This document shows positions 34,622-44,125 of a stretch of DNA of 50,034 bases, one piece after another (within the stretch, counting starts at the first letter, position 1; each line of letters opens with the position of its first letter). A program made the position numbers and the translations under genes. This stretch comes from DASUKL01 sp036278755 (GTDB lineage Bacteria; Chloroflexota; Limnocylindria; Limnocylindrales; CSP1-4), in the NCBI GenBank assembly GCA_036278755.1, contig DASUKL010000063.1, positions 1-50,034 of the forward strand, in the 5' to 3' direction. The notes below the pieces were generated by a model. That model made no database searches. It was not told the DNA's origin and worked only from the letters and a program-made list of their open reading frames with translations.

Positions 34622-37228
34622 CTAGCGCGTGACGAGGTTCACCAGTCGTCCGGCCGCGTGCACGATGCGGACCGGTGGGCGTCCGCCCAGGGCAGCCTGG
34701 ATCTTGGGTCGGGCCAGCACGAGGCGTTCGACCTCGGCCGCGTCGAGACCGGCCGTCATCGGCACCCGATCACGGACCTTGCCATCGACCTGGACCGGCA
34801 GCTCGATCGTCTGCACCGCCACGAGCTGGGTGTCGAAGGCTGGCCACGGCTCGAGGTGGATCGAGCGCCAGCCTTCGCCGGCCTCGGCCAGACGGCGGCT
34901 CCACAGCTCCTCGGCCAGGTGCGGGGCGGCCGGGGCCAGCATCAGCAGCAGCAACCGGATGGCCTCCTGCCAGTCCGGGCCGCCCGCCACGGCCGTGCCG
35001 CGGTAGCGCATCAGCAGGTTCGTCAGCTCCATGAGCTTGGCGACCATGGTGTTGAAGCGGAAGCCCTCGTAGTCGACGGTCACGCCGGCCAGGGTCCGGT
35101 GGGCTGCCACACGCAGCTCCTGGCCGGCCGCGGCGAGGTCGGCGGGCTCGGTATCGGCGACGCCCGGCTCGCGCCGATGCGGCTCGACGGCCACGCTCCA
35201 CAGCCGATTGAGGAAGCGGTGCACGCCGCCGATGCCCGTGGGGCTCCAGGGGCCGCCCTGGTCCCAGGGGCCCATGAACATGAGGAACAGCCGCACGGTG
35301 TCGGCCCCGTAGCGGGCCACGAGCTCGTCGGGGTCCTGGACGTTGCCGCGCGACTTCGACATCCGCTCTCCGTCGGCGCCCAGGATCTGGCCCTGGTTGA
35401 AGAGGCGCTTGAACGGCTCGTCCTGGTCCAGCAACCCGCAGTCGCGCAGGGCCTTGGTGAAGAAGCGGCTGTAGAGCAGGTGCATGACGGCGTGCTCGGC
35501 GCCGCCGGTGTACTGGTCCACGGGCGTCCAGGCGGCAACGAGGTGGCGGTCGATGGGCCCGTCGTCCTTGTCGGGCGAGAGGTAGCGGAACCAGTACCAC
35601 GACGAATCCATGAACGTGTCCATGGTGTCGGTCTCGCGCCGGGCCGGGCCGCCGCACCGGGGACAGGTGGTGGCCAGGAAGGCCTCGTCGCGATTGAGTG
35701 GGTTCTCGCCCGAGCCGCGGTAGTCGACCGTATCGGGCAGCAGCACCGGCAGATCCGCCTCGGGCACGGGCACGATCCCGTCCTGCTCGCAGTAGACGAT
35801 GGGGATCGGCGTGCCCCAGTAGCGCTGGCGGCTGAACAGCCAGTCGCGCAGGCGGTACGTCACGGTCGGCTTGGCCCGACCCGCTTCCGCCAGGCGGGCC
35901 ACGATGGCCCGGCCGCCCTCGTCCGCCGGTAGGCCGTCGAAGTCGCCGCTGTTGATCAGCCGCTCATCGCCGGTGTGGGCGCTGAAGGCCGCCTCGAGGG
36001 GCGTCTCGGCTTCCGTGCCGGGCGCCGCGACGACCCGTCGGATGGGCAGGCCGAGGGCCACAGCGAAGTCGTAGTCGCGCTCGTCGTGGGCCGGCACGGC
36101 CATGATGGCGCCCGTGCCATAGCCGCCCAGGACGTAGTCGGCGACGTAGATCGGGATGCGCTCGCCAGCGATGGGGTTGATGGCCTCGGCACCCAGGGCC
36201 ACGCCGGTCTTGGGCCGGTCGGTGGAGAGCCGATCGATCTCGGTCCGGTCAGCCGCCTGGGCGACGTAGGCCTCCACCTCGGCCTTGCGCTCGGGAGCCG
36301 TGAGGACCGCGACCAGGGGGTGCTCCGGAGCCAGGACCATGAACGTCGCCCCGAACAGCGTGTCGGGGCGCGTGGTGAAGACCCGCAGGGTCTCGGGCTG
36401 GGCATGGTGGTCCGAGGGCGCCGTCTCGAAGGCGATCTCGGCCCCTTCGGAGCGGCCGATCCAGTTCGTCTGCATGATCCGGATCGGCTCGGGCCAGTCG
36501 ATGGTGCTGAAGTCCAGCAGCTCGTCGGCGTAGGCCGTCGTCTTGAGGTACCACTGGTCGAGCTCGCGCTTCTCGACCTTGGCTCCGCAGCGCCAGCAGT
36601 GGCGATCGACGCCCTCGACCTGCTCGCGGGCCAGGGTCCCGTCGTTGGGGCACCAGTCCACGGCCGACTTCTGGCGGTAGGCCAGGCCGGCCTGTAGGAG
36701 GCGCAGGAAGAGCCACTGGTTCCAGCGGTAGTAGGACGGGTCGGCCGTGACGATCTCGTGGCGCCAGTCGAACATCGCGCCCATGGTCCGCAGCTGGCGG
36801 CGCATGACGTCGATGTTGTGCATCGTCCAGTCGCGCGGGTCGATGCGGTTCTTGATGGCCGCGTTCTCGGCCGGCAGCCCGAAGGCATCGAAACCGATGG
36901 GCATGAAGACGTTGTCGCCCCGCATGCGGTGGAAGCGGCCTAAGGCGTCGGTCGGGGTCTTGACGTACCAGTGCCCGATGTGCAGGTCGCCCGAGGGGTA
37001 GTCGTACATCGTCAGCAGGTAGAAGGGTGGCCGGCTGGCGTCGTGCAGGTCGGTCTCGTACAGCCGCAGCTCAGCCCAGCGGGTCTGCCAGCGGGGCTCG
37101 ATCTCGGCCGGCCGGTAGCGCAGGGCCTCGTCGGGCGCGGAAGGTCGGGCGGCCCGTGGCTCGGTCGGCTCGGGCGACTCGGTCGACTCGGACGCGGAAG
37201 AGGCGGGCGCGGGGGTCGGGTCGGTCAT
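34622..37228 (-). CDS. leuS: Leucyl-tRNA synthetase
   Basis: The class I enzyme charges tRNA-Leu. The 868 residues begin with a disordered Ser/Pro/Glu-rich head of about 35 residues. HIGH motif as HIGH in GDLHIGHWYVKT, zinc-type CPNDGTLAREQVEG and CWRCG follow, then the CP1 editing domain (FTTRPDTLFGATFMVLAPEHP; GTGAIMAVPAHDERDYDF). Next come GSGENPLNRDEAF with CPRCGG, KMSKS as GERMSKSRGNV, and an anticodon-binding C-terminus. Complete and of bacterial type. It converges on the CGNR gene with 18 bases between. Confidence 0.98.
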   Translation of the reverse strand: MTDPTPAPASSASESTESPEPTEPRAARPSAPDEALRYRPAEIEPRWQTRWAELRLYETDLHDASRPPFYLLTMYDYPSGDLHIGHWYVKTPTDALGRFHRMRGDNVFMPIGFDAFGLPAENAAIKNRIDPRDWTMHNIDVMRRQLRTMGAMFDWRHEIVTADPSYYRWNQWLFLRLLQAGLAYRQKSAVDWCPNDGTLAREQVEGVDRHCWRCGAKVEKRELDQWYLKTTAYADELLDFSTIDWPEPIRIMQTNWIGRSEGAEIAFETAPSDHHAQPETLRVFTTRPDTLFGATFMVLAPEHPLVAVLTAPERKAEVEAYVAQAADRTEIDRLSTDRPKTGVALGAEAINPIAGERIPIYVADYVLGGYGTGAIMAVPAHDERDYDFAVALGLPIRRVVAAPGTEAETPLEAAFSAHTGDERLINSGDFDGLPADEGGRAIVARLAEAGRAKPTVTYRLRDWLFSRQRYWGTPIPIVYCEQDGIVPVPEADLPVLLPDTVDYRGSGENPLNRDEAFLATTCPRCGGPARRETDTMDTFMDSSWYWFRYLSPDKDDGPIDRHLVAAWTPVDQYTGGAEHAVMHLLYSRFFTKALRDCGLLDQDEPFKRLFNQGQILGADGERMSKSRGNVQDPDELVARYGADTVRLFLMFMGPWDQGGPWSPTGIGGVHRFLNRLWSVAVEPHRREPGVADTEPADLAAAGQELRVAAHRTLAGVTVDYEGFRFNTMVAKLMELTNLLMRYRGTAVAGGPDWQEAIRLLLLMLAPAAPHLAEELWSRRLAEAGEGWRSIHLEPWPAFDTQLVAVQTIELPVQVDGKVRDRVPMTAGLDAAEVERLVLARPKIQAALGGRPPVRIVHAAGRLVNLVTR

Positions 37229-37287
37229 GGCATGGCTCTCAGGTGGTACCCCACGGGCAGGCCCCAGCCGCCGTCAGGCGGGGAGGT

Positions 37288-37363
37288 TGGTGGAGCTACG
37301 GGGACTCGAACCCCGGACCTTCTGCATGCCATGCAGACGCTCTTCCAGCTGAGCTATAGCCCC
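37288..37363 (-). tRNA. tRNA-Ala (anticodon GGC)
   Basis: Read on the minus strand: acceptor GGGGCTA pairs with TAGCTCC, the D-arm AGCTCAGCTGGAAGAGC is normal, the anticodon arm is TCTGC-ATGGCAT-GCAGA with GGC at 34-36, and the T-arm holds GGTTCGAACCC. A73 is followed by an encoded CCA. G3-U70, the alanine identity pair, is present. Confidence 0.97.
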
Positions 37364-37378
37364 GTCCGGTCGGCGGCG

Positions 37379-37384
37379 AGTATA
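37379..37384 (-). promoter_or_regulatory. -10 box of tRNA-Ala(GGC)
   Basis: TATACT followed by CG lies 15 bases before the mature tRNA end. The same TATACTCG box precedes the second tRNA-Ala at 49984-49989. The -35 is weak. Confidence 0.6.
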
Positions 37385-37422
37385 GCAACCGCCGAAGCCC
37401 ACGCTCATGGCACCATCTGCTG

Positions 37423-38151
37423 ATGAGCGCTCCGGGGACCTACACCGTCCGTCGCTCGACGCGGGCGCATGCGGCTCGCCTGATCGTACGGCCCGACGGC
37501 GAGGTGGTGGTGACCCTGCCCTTGCGGGCCCCCGAGCGCTGGGCTGAGCGCCTCGTGGCCGAGCGGGCGGCCTGGATCGAGCACCATCGGGCCCGGCTCA
37601 GCACCGAGCGTGCCAGGCTGGCCGCGCGTCCCGCCCTCGGGCAGGGACGGGCGCTGAGCTTCGGCGGCGTGGCCCACGAGCTCGTCGTCGCGTCCGCCGA
37701 GGGCCGCTCGCGCACCCTGGTCGAGCATCCCGACGCTGAGGCCTTGGAGGAGCGGTCGGCCATCCGGGTGTGGCTGGCCCCGGGCGACGAACGGCCGCCG
37801 GCGCTGATCCTCGAACGCTGGCTCCGCGGCCAGGCCAGGACGGCCCTCCAACGACGCATCGCCATCCGCTCCCGCGACCTGGGCGTCGAGCCGCGGCGGC
37901 TCTCGGTCCGCGACCAGCGCAGCCGCTGGGGCAGCGCCTCACGGCGAGGCACGATCTCCTTCAGCTGGCGCCTCATCCTGGCCCCGGCCGCCGTGCTCGA
38001 CTACGTCGTCGTCCATGAGCTGGCCCATCTGCGCTACTTCGGTCATGGCCCTCGCTTCTGGGCCCTGGTCCGGCGCCATGTCCCGGAGGCCGACGTCCAT
38101 CGTCGTTGGCTACGGACGCACGACGCCGACCTCCGCCATGCCCTCGACTGA
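37423..38151 (+). CDS. YgjP-like zinc metallopeptidase (DUF45)
   Basis: The 242-residue protein starts with a beta-rich domain (YTVRRSTRAHAARLIVRPDGEVVVTLP). It ends with the gluzincin-like core SVRDQRSRWGSASRRGTISFSWRLILAP and VVVHELAHLRYFGHGPRFW, with the HELAH zinc motif and a third histidine in FGHG. This is the YgjP/WLM-like family; its natural substrate is unsettled. It is cytosolic and stands alone, starting 60 bases beyond the divergent tRNA gene. A GC hairpin (CGGCCCG, CACG, CGGGCCG, 38231-38248) lies downstream. Confidence 0.85.
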   Translation: MSAPGTYTVRRSTRAHAARLIVRPDGEVVVTLPLRAPERWAERLVAERAAWIEHHRARLSTERARLAARPALGQGRALSFGGVAHELVVASAEGRSRTLVEHPDAEALEERSAIRVWLAPGDERPPALILERWLRGQARTALQRRIAIRSRDLGVEPRRLSVRDQRSRWGSASRRGTISFSWRLILAPAAVLDYVVVHELAHLRYFGHGPRFWALVRRHVPEADVHRRWLRTHDADLRHALD

Positions 38152-38696
38152 GGGCCATCGCCGCCTCGGAACGACCGCGAGCCGGCTGCATCGAGACCGC
38201 GACCCGACCGCTCGGAGGGCGACCGTGAACCGGCCCGCACGCGGGCCGTCCTCGGCGCGGGCCAGGAGCGGGCTGGACCCGGTCCTGGCACGGGCTTGCC
38301 TCGACGGCCGAGGAGGACTAGATTCGGGCCCGACGGTGGAGGTCCGGCGGAGCCGACCCACGGTTCCGCGGCCTCGTGACGAGGAGCGATCGACCGTGCT
38401 GGACGCGCGCCACGACCCGTTGCGAACGGGACGGAGGATCCGGGACCTGTGGGTGCCGATCCTGCCGAGCACGGCGGATGCGTCATGCGGGACGGAGAAC
38501 CTCGTCACCGTGCCCCGCACCGGCAACATCAGCTCCGATACGCGGGCGGGCTCCCCCGGGCGGTAGGGGCCGGCGCCGACCCCCCGCCGCACACCCACGG
38601 CCTGGAGGGGCGATCTCCGCCGACCCGACAGTGCTCCCGCGGCGGACGTTGTAGGGTACGTACCGTCCTGCTCGCCACTGTCGCGAGGTCACCGAG
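38152..38696. other. Long spacer upstream of the nar operon
   Basis: The 545-base stretch has no convincing gene. It holds the hairpin at 38231-38248, a -10-like TAGATT followed by CGGGCCC (38319-38331), and near its end TAGGGTACGTACC. The last contains the perfect palindrome GGTACGTACC (38655-38664), about 32 bases before the narG ATG. No FNR-type TTGAT-N4-ATCAA site is seen. The nar promoter is probably at the palindrome, TAGGGT (38652-38657) being the best -10. Confidence 0.45.
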
Positions 38697-41600
38697 ATGC
38701 GCGGTCCACGCCGACCCCCGAAGGCCGTCGTCGCTCTCGTCCGTCGGGACGACACGCCCCCGCCGCCGCGCCCACCGGGTACCAACGCCCTCTTCCGGGC
38801 CCAGCGGTACTTCCGACGCGGTGAGCCTAGCGCGGAAGGCTGGAGCCTGCTGACCGAAGGCGGTCGGGCCTGGGAGGCTTTCTATCGGGACCGCTGGCAG
38901 CACGACAAGGTCGTCCGCTCCACCCACGGCGTGAACTGCACCGGCTCCTGCAGTTGGAACGTCTACGTCAAGGACGGCTTCATCACCTGGGAGACGCAGG
39001 CCGTCGACTATCCGTCGATCGGGCCGGACAGTCCCGAGTACGAGCCCCGGGGCTGCCCCCGCGGCGCCTCCTTCAGCTGGTACACGTACTCCCCTCTCCG
39101 CGTCCGCTATCCCTACGTCCGCGCTTCGCTCCTGGAGCTGTGGCGCGCGGCCAGGGAGCTGCATCCCGACCCCGTCGAGGCCTGGGCCTGGATCATCGAC
39201 GATCCCGAGCGCACCCGGGGCTACAAGTCGGAGCGGGGCCGGGGCGGCTTCGTGCGGGCCTCCTGGGACGAGGTCCTGGAGTTGATCGCGGCGGCCCACG
39301 TCGAGACGATCCGCCGCTTCGGGCCGGACCGCATCGCCGGCTTCAGCCCCATCCCCGCCATGTCGATGGTCTCTCACGCCGCGGGGATGCGCTTCCTGTC
39401 CCTCATCGGCGGCGTCCTGCTGAGTTTCTACGACTGGTACGCGGACCTGCCGCCCTCCTCGCCCCAGGTCTTCGGGGACCAGACCGACGTGCCCGAGTCG
39501 GCCGACTGGTGGAACGCCAGCTACCTCATCCTGTGGGGCACGAACCTGCCCGTGACGCGGACCCCGGACGCCCACTTCATGGTCGAGGCCCGCTACCGCG
39601 GACAGAAGGTCGTCGTCGTTTCGCCCGACTACGCCGACCACACCAAGTTCGCCGACGACTGGCTGCCCGCCCAGGCCGGCACCGACGCCGCCCTGGCGAT
39701 GGCCATGGGCCACGTCATCCTGACCGAGTTCTGGGTGCGTCGCCAGGTGCCGCGCTTCGTCGACTACGCCCGGCGCTTCACCGACCTGCCCTGCCTGGTC
39801 ACCCTCCGACCCCACGGCCATGACGGGGCCTATGTCGGCGATCGCTTCCTCCACGCCGCGGACCTGGCCGAGGCCGAGCTGCCCGGCGCGGCCGCTCAGG
39901 AGCAGGCGGCCTGGAAGACGGTGGTCTGGGACGAGGCGACCGAGGACCCGGCCGTGCCCAACGGCTCGCTGGGCTTCCGCCACGAGGGGGGCGACGGCCC
40001 GCGGCGCTGGAACCTGGAGCTGGGCGACGTCGTGCCGGCCCTGACGATGCTCGGCCGCCACGAGGAGCTGGTCCGGGTCAAGCTGCCCCGCTTCGACCAG
40101 GGCCCCACCGAGGGCGGCGGCGTCCTGGAGCGCGGGGTGCCCGCCCGCCGCGTCGGCGGCCAGCTCGTGACCACGGTCTACGACCTCCTCCTGGCCCAGT
40201 ACGGCGTGGCCCGCGAGGATCTGCCGGGCACCTGGCCGACCGGTTACGAGGACGCCGCCGAGCCCTACACGCCGGCCTGGCAGGAGGCCATCACCTCGGT
40301 CGAGGCGGCTCGGGCCATCCGGGTCGCCCGCGAGTTCGCCCGCAACGCCGAGCGGAGCGGCGGTCGCTCGATGATCGCCATGGGCGCAGGGACCAACCAC
40401 TGGTTCCACAGCGACCAGATCTATCGCTCCTTCCTGACCCTCCTCCTGTTGTGCGGCTGCGAGGGCGTCAACGGCGGCGGCTGGGCCCACTACGTGGGGC
40501 AGGAGAAGGTCCGGCCGCTGACTGGCTGGTCGACCATCGCCATGGCCGCCGACTGGGTCCGGCCCACGCGGCAGCAGGCTGGCACGCCCTTCTGGTACCT
40601 GGCCACCGACCAGTGGCGCTACGAGGTCGTCGATGCCGGCGAGCTGGCCTCGCCACTGGGGGAGGGGCTCTTCGCCGGACGCCAGTTCGTCGACTGCAAC
40701 GCCCAGGCCGCCCGCCTCGGCTGGCTGCCCAGCAACCCGACCTTCGATCGCAACCCGCTCGACCTCGTGGCCGAGGCCGAGGCGGCCGGGGTCCCCGTCG
40801 CCGAGCACGTCGTGGCCGAGCTCCAGGCCGGCCGCCTGGCCTGGGCCTGCGAGGATCCCGATGCCCCGGAGAACTTCCCCAGGGTGGTGACGGTCTGGCG
40901 GGCCAACCTGCTGACCTCCTCGGGCAAGGGCCACGAGTACTTCCTCAAGCACCTCCTGGGCTCCGCCACCCACGCCGTGCGGGCCGAGGAGTCGCCGCCC
41001 GAGGCCCGGCCCCGCGACGTCCGCTGGCGCGACGAGGCGCCCGAGGGCAAGGTGGATCTCATGGTCACGGCCGACTTCCGGATGACCGGCACCTGCCTCT
41101 TCAGCGATGTCGTCCTGCCGGCCGCGACCTGGTACGAGAAGCACGACCTGTCCTCCACGGACCTCCATCCCTTCGTCAACTCGTTCAGCCCAGCCATCGC
41201 CCCGCCCTGGGAGGCGCGGACCGACTGGGACACCTTCGGCGCCCTGGCCCGGCGCTTCTCCGCGCTGGCCGGGGAGCACCTGGGCCGACGCCGCGACCTG
41301 CTGGCCGTGCCGCTGCTCCACGACACGCCCGACGAGCTGGCCCAGCCCGACGGCGTCGTGCGCGATTGGCGGGCGGGCGAGGTCGAGCCGATCCCCGGCC
41401 GGACGATGCCCCGCCTGGTCGTGGTGGAGCGCGACTACGGCGCCGTGGCCGACAAGTGGGCCGCCCTCGGCCCCCTCGTGGAGACGCTGGGCACGACGAC
41501 CAAGGGCCTTACCTGGAAGCCGCTGCCCGAGGTCGAAGAGCTGGGCCGACGGCACGGCCGGATCCGCGGCGGCGTGGCCGACGGCCGGCCCTCCCTGGCC

Positions 41601-42464
41601 CGGGCGGAGCAGGTCTGCGACACGATCCTGGCCCTCTCGGGCACGACCAACGGCCACTTGGCGATGGAGACGTTCCGGGCCCTCGAGGCCCGGACCGGGC
41701 TCGACCTGTCAGACCTGGCCGCGCCGCGCGCCGGCGACACGGTCACCTATGCCGACACCCAGGCGGCGCCCAGTACGGTGATCACCTCGGCGGAATGGAC
41801 GGGCATCGAGGCCGAGGGCCGGCGCTACGCGCCGTTCACCCAGAACGTCGAACGTGGCCGGCCCTGGCACACCCTTTCCGGGCGCCAGCACCTCTACCTC
41901 GATCACGCCTGGATGCGCGAGATGGGCGACGCCCTCCCCGCCTTCCGGCCGCCCCTCGACCTGCGCCGCCACTACGGCGACCAAGGGTCTGGCGAGGCCG
42001 GCGCCCTGGAGATCACCGTCCGCTACCTCACGCCCCACTCGAAGATGTCGATCCACTCCGAGTACCAGGACAACCTGCACATGCTGCGCCTGCTGCGGGG
42101 CGGTCCGGGCATCTGGATGAACGCCGAGGACGCGGTCTCCATCGATGTCCACGACCACGACTGGATCGAGGCCTTCAACCGCAACGGCGTGGTCGCCTGT
42201 CGGGTCATCACCAGCCACCGCCTGCCACGCGGCGTCTGCATCATGTACCACGCCAAGGACCGCCACGTCGGTGTGCCGCTCAGCGAGATCAGCGGCAAGC
42301 GGGGCGGCACGGACAACTCCCTGACCCGCCTGGTCATGAAGCCGACCCACATGATCGGCGGCTATGCCCAGCTCTCGTGGGGCTTCAACTACTACGGCCC
42401 CACAGGCACCCAGCGCGACGAGATCACGGTCATCCGCAAGCGTCGCAGCGCGGTGGCGTTCTGA
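38697..42464 (+). CDS. narG: Respiratory nitrate reductase alpha subunit
   Basis: NarG reduces nitrate to nitrite at a bis-MGD molybdenum centre. The 1255 residues follow the E. coli protein almost end to end. His77, Cys81, Cys85 and Cys120 have the H-x3-C-x3-C-x34-C spacing of the FS0 iron-sulfur cluster. Asp250 in FYDWYADLPP aligns with the Mo-coordinating Asp of E. coli NarG. PVTRTPDAHF, RSMIAMGAGTNHW and the C-terminal KPTHMIGGYAQLSWGFNYYG are also present. There is no twin-arginine signal, so the active site should face the cytosol. The stop overlaps the narH ATG (TGATG). Confidence 0.98.
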   Translation: MRGPRRPPKAVVALVRRDDTPPPPRPPGTNALFRAQRYFRRGEPSAEGWSLLTEGGRAWEAFYRDRWQHDKVVRSTHGVNCTGSCSWNVYVKDGFITWETQAVDYPSIGPDSPEYEPRGCPRGASFSWYTYSPLRVRYPYVRASLLELWRAARELHPDPVEAWAWIIDDPERTRGYKSERGRGGFVRASWDEVLELIAAAHVETIRRFGPDRIAGFSPIPAMSMVSHAAGMRFLSLIGGVLLSFYDWYADLPPSSPQVFGDQTDVPESADWWNASYLILWGTNLPVTRTPDAHFMVEARYRGQKVVVVSPDYADHTKFADDWLPAQAGTDAALAMAMGHVILTEFWVRRQVPRFVDYARRFTDLPCLVTLRPHGHDGAYVGDRFLHAADLAEAELPGAAAQEQAAWKTVVWDEATEDPAVPNGSLGFRHEGGDGPRRWNLELGDVVPALTMLGRHEELVRVKLPRFDQGPTEGGGVLERGVPARRVGGQLVTTVYDLLLAQYGVAREDLPGTWPTGYEDAAEPYTPAWQEAITSVEAARAIRVAREFARNAERSGGRSMIAMGAGTNHWFHSDQIYRSFLTLLLLCGCEGVNGGGWAHYVGQEKVRPLTGWSTIAMAADWVRPTRQQAGTPFWYLATDQWRYEVVDAGELASPLGEGLFAGRQFVDCNAQAARLGWLPSNPTFDRNPLDLVAEAEAAGVPVAEHVVAELQAGRLAWACEDPDAPENFPRVVTVWRANLLTSSGKGHEYFLKHLLGSATHAVRAEESPPEARPRDVRWRDEAPEGKVDLMVTADFRMTGTCLFSDVVLPAATWYEKHDLSSTDLHPFVNSFSPAIAPPWEARTDWDTFGALARRFSALAGEHLGRRRDLLAVPLLHDTPDELAQPDGVVRDWRAGEVEPIPGRTMPRLVVVERDYGAVADKWAALGPLVETLGTTTKGLTWKPLPEVEELGRRHGRIRGGVADGRPSLARAEQVCDTILALSGTTNGHLAMETFRALEARTGLDLSDLAAPRAGDTVTYADTQAAPSTVITSAEWTGIEAEGRRYAPFTQNVERGRPWHTLSGRQHLYLDHAWMREMGDALPAFRPPLDLRRHYGDQGSGEAGALEITVRYLTPHSKMSIHSEYQDNLHMLRLLRGGPGIWMNAEDAVSIDVHDHDWIEAFNRNGVVACRVITSHRLPRGVCIMYHAKDRHVGVPLSEISGKRGGTDNSLTRLVMKPTHMIGGYAQLSWGFNYYGPTGTQRDEITVIRKRRSAVAF

Positions 42465-44125
42465 TGCGCGTGCGGGCCAACGTGGGCATGGTCATGAACC
42501 TCGACAAGTGCATCGGCTGCCATACCTGCAGCGTGACCTGCAAGCAGGTCTGGACCAACCGGCCTGGCGTCGAGTACGTCTACTTCAACAACGTCGAGAC
42601 CAAGCCGGGCATCGGCTATCCCAAGTCCTACGAGGACCAAGAGCGCTGGAAGGGCGGCTGGGAGCTCGACCGCAAGGGCCGCCTGCGGCTCAAGGGCGGG
42701 GGCTGGATCCGCAAGCTGGCCACGATCTTCGCCAACCCCGACCTGCCCAGCATCGACGACTACGCCGAGCCCTGGACGTACGACTACCGGACCCTCTTCG
42801 ACGCCCCCGTCTCCGAGCACGATCCGGTGGCCCGGGCCCATTCGACGATGACCGGCCGACCCATCGACCTCCAGTGGGGCTCGAACTGGGAGGACGACCT
42901 GGCGGGGGCCACCGAGCGAGCCCCGGGTGACCCGAACCTGCGGGGCATCGAGGAGCAGGTCCGCTTCGCTTACGAGCAGGCCTTCATGTTCTACCTGCCG
43001 CGCATCTGCGAGCACTGCCTCAACCCCTCCTGCGTGGCCTCCTGCCCCTCGGGAGCGATGTACAAGCGCGAGGAGGACGGCATCGTCCTGGTCGACCAGG
43101 ACAAGTGCCGCGGCTGGCGCTTCTGCGTCAGCGGCTGTCCCTACAAGAAGGTCTACTTCAACCACACCACCGGCAAGGCCGAGAAGTGCACCTTCTGCTA
43201 CCCCCGGGTGGAGGCCGGCCAACCGACGATCTGCTCCGAGACCTGCGTCGGCCGGCTGCGCTACCTGGGCCTCATCCTCTACGACGCGGACCGGGTCGAG
43301 GAAGCCGCGGCCACGCCCCAGGCGGTCGACCTGACCGAGGCCCAGCTGGGCATCTTCCTCGACCCCGCCTCGCCGTCGGTCCAGGCCCAGGCGCGGGCCG
43401 ACGGCATCCCCGAGGACTGGCTGGCGGCGGCCCAGCGATCGCCCATCTACGCCCTGGCCATGCGTTACCGGGTGGCCCTGCCACTGCACCCGGAGTACCG
43501 CACCCTGCCCATGGTCTGGTACGTGCCGCCCCTCTCTCCCCTGGCCGACGTCGTCGATCCCGGCGCCGCAGGAGCCGATGCCGACGACGTCTTCCACGCC
43601 ATCGACGACTTGCGCATCCCGGTCGACTATCTGGCCAATCTCCTCTCGGCCGGCGACGGCGACGTCATCCGCACCGTCCTGCGCCGCCTGACCGCCGTCC
43701 GAGCCACGATGCGTGAGGCCCAGCTGGGCGGCCGGCCCGACCCCGAGCTAGCCCGGGCCGTGGGCCTCGAGCCGGACGACCTGGTCGACCTCTACCAGCT
43801 CCTGGCCGTGGCCAAGTACGAGGATCGCTACGTCATCCCGCCGGCCCATACCGAGGCGGCGGAGCGGCTGGCCAACGTGCAGACCGGCTGTTCGGTCGAC
43901 TACGAGGGCCAGTTCGCGGAGACGGCCCGGGACTATCGGGAACAGAGCGCCCAGCTGGCCGGCGGCGGACACGGCAGCGGAGGAGGGCACGGCGGCGGCG
44001 CAGGGGTCGAGTTCATCCATCTCGCCCCGCGCGGCTCGGTCCGCCCCCCGGCACCCGGCGCGCCCGCGCCGCGCCTCGGCTCATCGGCCGCGCCGTCCGG
44101 TCCTGAGCCTGAGCCGCTCGGATGA
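42464..44125 (+). CDS. narH: Respiratory nitrate reductase beta subunit
   Basis: NarH carries electrons through four iron-sulfur clusters from NarI to NarG. The 553 residues have CIGCHTCSVTCKQVW, CEHCLNPSCVASCPSG, and DKCRGWRFCVSGCPYKK, where Trp replaces one cysteine as expected for the [3Fe-4S] cluster. EKCTFCYPRVEAGQP and ICSETCVGRLRYLG follow. The C-terminal ~50 residues are an unusual His/Gly-rich then Pro-rich tail (GGGHGSGGGHGGG) beyond the conserved end. The ATG overlaps the narG stop and the gene overlaps narJ by ATGA. Confidence 0.98.
   Translation: MRVRANVGMVMNLDKCIGCHTCSVTCKQVWTNRPGVEYVYFNNVETKPGIGYPKSYEDQERWKGGWELDRKGRLRLKGGGWIRKLATIFANPDLPSIDDYAEPWTYDYRTLFDAPVSEHDPVARAHSTMTGRPIDLQWGSNWEDDLAGATERAPGDPNLRGIEEQVRFAYEQAFMFYLPRICEHCLNPSCVASCPSGAMYKREEDGIVLVDQDKCRGWRFCVSGCPYKKVYFNHTTGKAEKCTFCYPRVEAGQPTICSETCVGRLRYLGLILYDADRVEEAAATPQAVDLTEAQLGIFLDPASPSVQAQARADGIPEDWLAAAQRSPIYALAMRYRVALPLHPEYRTLPMVWYVPPLSPLADVVDPGAAGADADDVFHAIDDLRIPVDYLANLLSAGDGDVIRTVLRRLTAVRATMREAQLGGRPDPELARAVGLEPDDLVDLYQLLAVAKYEDRYVIPPAHTEAAERLANVQTGCSVDYEGQFAETARDYREQSAQLAGGGHGSGGGHGGGAGVEFIHLAPRGSVRPPAPGAPAPRLGSSAAPSGPEPEPLG

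Noticed and set aside
38336..38566. A 76-codon GTG frame after a TAGATT box upstream of narG
   Set aside because: The product is Arg/Pro/Thr-rich without any recognisable segment, there is no ribosome binding site, and the opposite strand is equally open.
38529..41657. A 1042-codon frame antisense to narG
   Set aside because: It is a low-complexity shadow of a strongly supported NarG frame, common in GC-rich DNA where stop codons are rare.
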